Assembly (NCBI GenBank): GCA_007922225.1
Contig: ML679966.1
Coordinates: 39,957,943 to 40,021,942, forward strand
Direction: 5' to 3'
From: Emydura subglobosa
Taxonomy: Eukaryota; Chordata; Testudines; Chelidae
Length of the DNA: 64,000 nucleotides
Each line of letters begins with the position of its first letter. Positions within the stretch are counted from its first letter, which is position 1. The translations under genes and the position numbers were made by a program. Below the pieces are notes generated by a model that was not told the DNA's origin, made no database searches, and saw only the letters and a program-made list of their open reading frames with translations. Positions 61,340-64,000 of the stretch are shown here, in pieces.

Positions 61340-61625
61340 CACTGTCAATTTCAATGTTCAGCCTCATTTCAGTTGGGGGCCAGCCACAGCCCACCACCCA
61401 GCCTGTTCCTACCGCCCAGCCTCCCCACTTTCAGCCAGTAGCCTGCCTCCAGATGCCTCAACTCCAAGCTCCTGCCACAGCCCAGTCAGTCCTCTCTCCC
61501 CAACTAAGCTGCTTGCTAGCTTTTTTAAAATCACATGAGAAGCCGCAGCTGGGAGGTAGCAGATCAGTGACAGGTGAGGCTGGGCCCAACTCCCCTTAAA
61601 GGGCCAGCCACCCTGTGATACAGCC
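61340..61625. other. GC-rich block of unknown type
   Basis: 'cagccacagcccaccacccagcctg' and similar strings form a C-rich low-complexity patch next to the LINE 5' end. No protein domain was recognised. Confidence 0.4.
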
Positions 61626-61849
61626 CCTCATCAAAGCTAATAGACTCATTTTAATGAGAACGAACATTAACCAAATATCAAAATGAAAACATTTCTTATG
61701 TCGCTAGAGACTTCTAGGAAAGCAGCTCTACACACACTGTTCATTTTCTACATTCAATAGTCCCTTCTAACATCTAGCACAATAGTGTGGCATTTCAGTA
61801 CTCAAGAAATGGCACCATGGGCCAGGTGCAGGCATACAGGAATGTGTCT

Positions 61850-62760
61850 CTGCTCAGATGGCCAATGGGGTGGTGGCCCAAAGGCAGTTAGATGCCTAAG
61901 TCTTGGTCAGAGGGAGGTACCTATCTCCACATGGGACTCACAGCTGTGAACCTCTCCTGGAGCTGGGTGCCTAAGCCAGCCCTGTCTTGTGAAAAGCTGT
62001 GGGGAGATGGTGGTGAAGCCTCCCCTTTACATCCAGTAGCCCAGTAGTTAAAACACTCATCCGTGCTGTGGGAAACCTAAATTCAAGTCCCTGCTCAAGC
62101 AGAGTGGAGATGTGAACCCAAGTCCCCCACATCCCCGATGAATGCTCTAACCACTGGGTTCTCTAGATATTGGACTAAGGCATGGGTGCTGTCTTTTGTG
62201 TAGGTTAGATGTATTCTCAGCATGTCTACTGGCTTGGGTCCCATAGGGGAGAAAGGCAGGGGAACCCCTAGTTAATGAATCCTGCCAGGGTTTATGAGTT
62301 AGGTGCAGAGCAGCTTGGCAGTGTCAGGATTTAGGGACTTTGCACATGCCCACTGGTGGAAATGTAGGCACCTCTCAGACTTAAGCAGTAGAAACTTAGG
62401 CCCCTAGAGAATTTAGACACCTGCAGGGTTACACAGCAGCTGAGCAGAGGCTTTGTGAGTGCCAGTGGTGCAGGAGCACAGCTAGAATATAAGGAGTGGC
62501 CTAGGTTACCTACCATGTCCTCACCAAGCCACCATCTCTCCTTCTGGAGCAGACCCAGGAGCAAAAGAGGAGGATGCAGTGTGAGGAGATGGAGTCATCT
62601 CCCCTCTCCAGGCCCATTTCTCCTCCTCTCACATCAGAGAGACTGGGACCGTCCTTGCCCGCAATCGTTGTGCCTAAATGTTGGACTTAGCAGCCTAAAG
62701 GGGGCAGTTACGCATCTACATCCCTCTTGTGAATCTAATGCCAGCTCTCTAATATAGAAA
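61850..62760 (+). mobile_element. Large palindromic repeat with tRNA-like boxes, copy B
   Basis: 'tagcccagtagttaaaacactc' and 'aaattcaagtccc' resemble Pol III A and B boxes. The inverse motif 'tctaaccactgggttctc' follows. The stretch 'ggtggaaatgtaggcacc' to 'agtagaaacttagg' is the inverse of the left part of copy A. Confidence 0.6.
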
Positions 62761-63519
62761 CCTCTTCTAGCTTGCAGTGCATAAATAAAATTTAAAAAAA
62801 GGAGGCAGAATATTTTCTACTAAGTGCACCGAATGCCTATTTGCTAATCTTTGAGTGTCAGTGACCAATATAAAAGAAGCTGCGTCTGGACAGTTTGTTC
62901 TTTTGGGACAGTCCTCAGCATGCCTTGCTAAGAGAATATAAATAATGTGTTGAATTATAATCTCTCTCTCTTTTGAATTGAATTAGACATAAATGTTTTC
63001 CAAACATAAACAAAGTGATGCAGCCTCTCAGCAAGAACATACAATCTTGCAAAAATCTGTAACCCTCGCACTGGGTTACCACTACAACCTGAAATACTAT
63101 GAAAGTAAACAGAAGATCTTTTGCTTAATTAATTTAAATCCTATATACTGTAAATTCTAGAAACCTTCTTCACAATAGCAAGAAGGTGACTTTATCACAG
63201 TGGTCTGTAAACCCTGTTTGTTATTAGACCTTATGTCAAAATAGTTTTCTTCAAAAGCAAACACATTTAGAGCTAAATTTACAAATACTTTCTGAGATTA
63301 ATTTACTTTATGTTACACACAATAAACTGCTAAAATCACATTATTAAAGTTGCCAAATCAAGCACTCTAAAGTTAGGAAATGCTACAATTAAGATGCAAC
63401 CTTAATTTAGCCCCTTGATTTGTGTGCATTCTGATAAAGTGTTTAATTACTTGATCACGGTATCCTTGCCTCATTTAGTGCATACACTGATGACGTTCCC
63501 TTAATAAGCAGTTATTCAA

Positions 63520-63935
63520 TATTTATCTTCACAACAACCCGGTGAGGTCAAGGAGTGGTATTATTCCCATTTTACAGATGGGGAGCTGAGGAACAGAGAC
63601 TAAGGTCAAAAGTGTCCATTAATTTTGTGTGCCCAGTTTGAGACACCTGGGACCTGATTTTTCAGAGTACTTAGCATTATATACCAATTAATATGCTCCA
63701 AGAACAGCTTCCATTGATTTCAGTGGCAGCTGTGAATACTCAGCACGTCTGCAATAAGACCAAAGATCTCAAATCAGGCACCCATATAATGAAGAACAGA
63801 CATTTAGTGATCATCTGTGAAAAGTTGGTTTAAGTGACTTGTTCAGCATCACACAGGAACTCTGTTGCAGAGGCAGGGATAGAATCCAGTTTACCAGGCC
63901 AGCACTCAACTGCCTTAACCACGAACTTGCCCTTT
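63520..63935 (-). repeat. MIR SINE, minus orientation, with about 225-bp insertion
   Basis: On the minus strand the head ('gtggttaaggcagttgagtgctgg', 'tgtgtgatgctgaacaagtcacttaa') and 3' part ('tctctgttcctcagctccccatctgtaaaatggg') are MIR. They are split by an insert at about 63605-63830 holding the 'cattgatttcagtggcagctg' palindromic family. Confidence 0.8.
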
Positions 63936-64000
63936 CTATTCCAGTCACCTCCAGCCCTCATTCACTACACACATTCCAAATTCTGCAACAAATGAGGCAC

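Larger units (their letters stand above)
54124..64000 (-). other. MTMR7: MTMR7 intron, at least 9.9 kb within the window
   Basis: No further MTMR7 exon was recognised. The stretch is filled mainly by the I-clade LINE relic, MIR copies and DNA elements listed separately. 62,800-63,500 holds nothing recognisable. Confidence 0.6.

Noticed and set aside
62035..62100. Functional tRNA gene
   Set aside because: Box-like motifs are present but no cloverleaf stems could be formed, and the unit is part of a repeat.
54124..64000. Upstream MTMR7 exon ending in VVDTRPK
   Set aside because: Searched by eye for the reverse complement of this sequence next to a donor and did not find it.

Overview
This window is nuclear DNA from an amniote, most likely a turtle or crocodilian. 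It holds three split protein-coding genes with GT-AG introns, and its repeats are CR1 LINEs, MIR- and L2-type pieces and many short DNA transposons. I see no Alu and no clear mammalian L1. The exact species cannot be read from the sequence.

Layout. (1) 1-8.3 kb, minus strand: the 5' part of CNOT7, the CAF1 deadenylase of the CCR4-NOT complex. Coding exons 2-4 (residues 1-157 and part of codon 158) are present; the rest lies beyond the left edge. (2) 7.6-9.05 kb: a CpG island that serves as a head-to-head promoter for CNOT7 (left) and VPS37A (right). (3) 8.6-27.2 kb, plus strand: complete VPS37A, an ESCRT-I subunit, with 11 coding exons and 395 codons. Every splice site was traced and the reading frame closes. 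A long 3'UTR probably ends at an AATAAA at 27,164. (4) 27.2-29.4 kb: a short gap between convergent gene ends. (5) About 29.4-64 kb, minus strand: MTMR7, a myotubularin lipid phosphatase. Its last eight coding exons (415 residues) are present, including the intact active-site loop. The earlier exons were not found and probably lie beyond the right edge. The order CNOT7-VPS37A-MTMR7 matches human 8p22.

The introns are a deep record of old mobile elements. They include a hAT transposase relic (1-1.0 kb), a CR1 relic (40.1-42.6 kb) flanked by a 104-bp direct repeat, and a 4-kb antisense I-clade LINE relic (57.1-61.3 kb). That LINE still shows gag-like zinc knuckles, endonuclease, reverse transcriptase and RNase H. 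Other elements are several MITEs with clear terminal repeats and target duplications, nested elements, MIR copies interrupted at nearly the same internal position, and a 5S-rRNA-like fragment. No CRISPR array, operon or functional RNA gene was found. I found no evidence of a new functional system; the most unusual items are the I-clade LINE, the long repeat flanking CR1, and the interrupted MIR copies.
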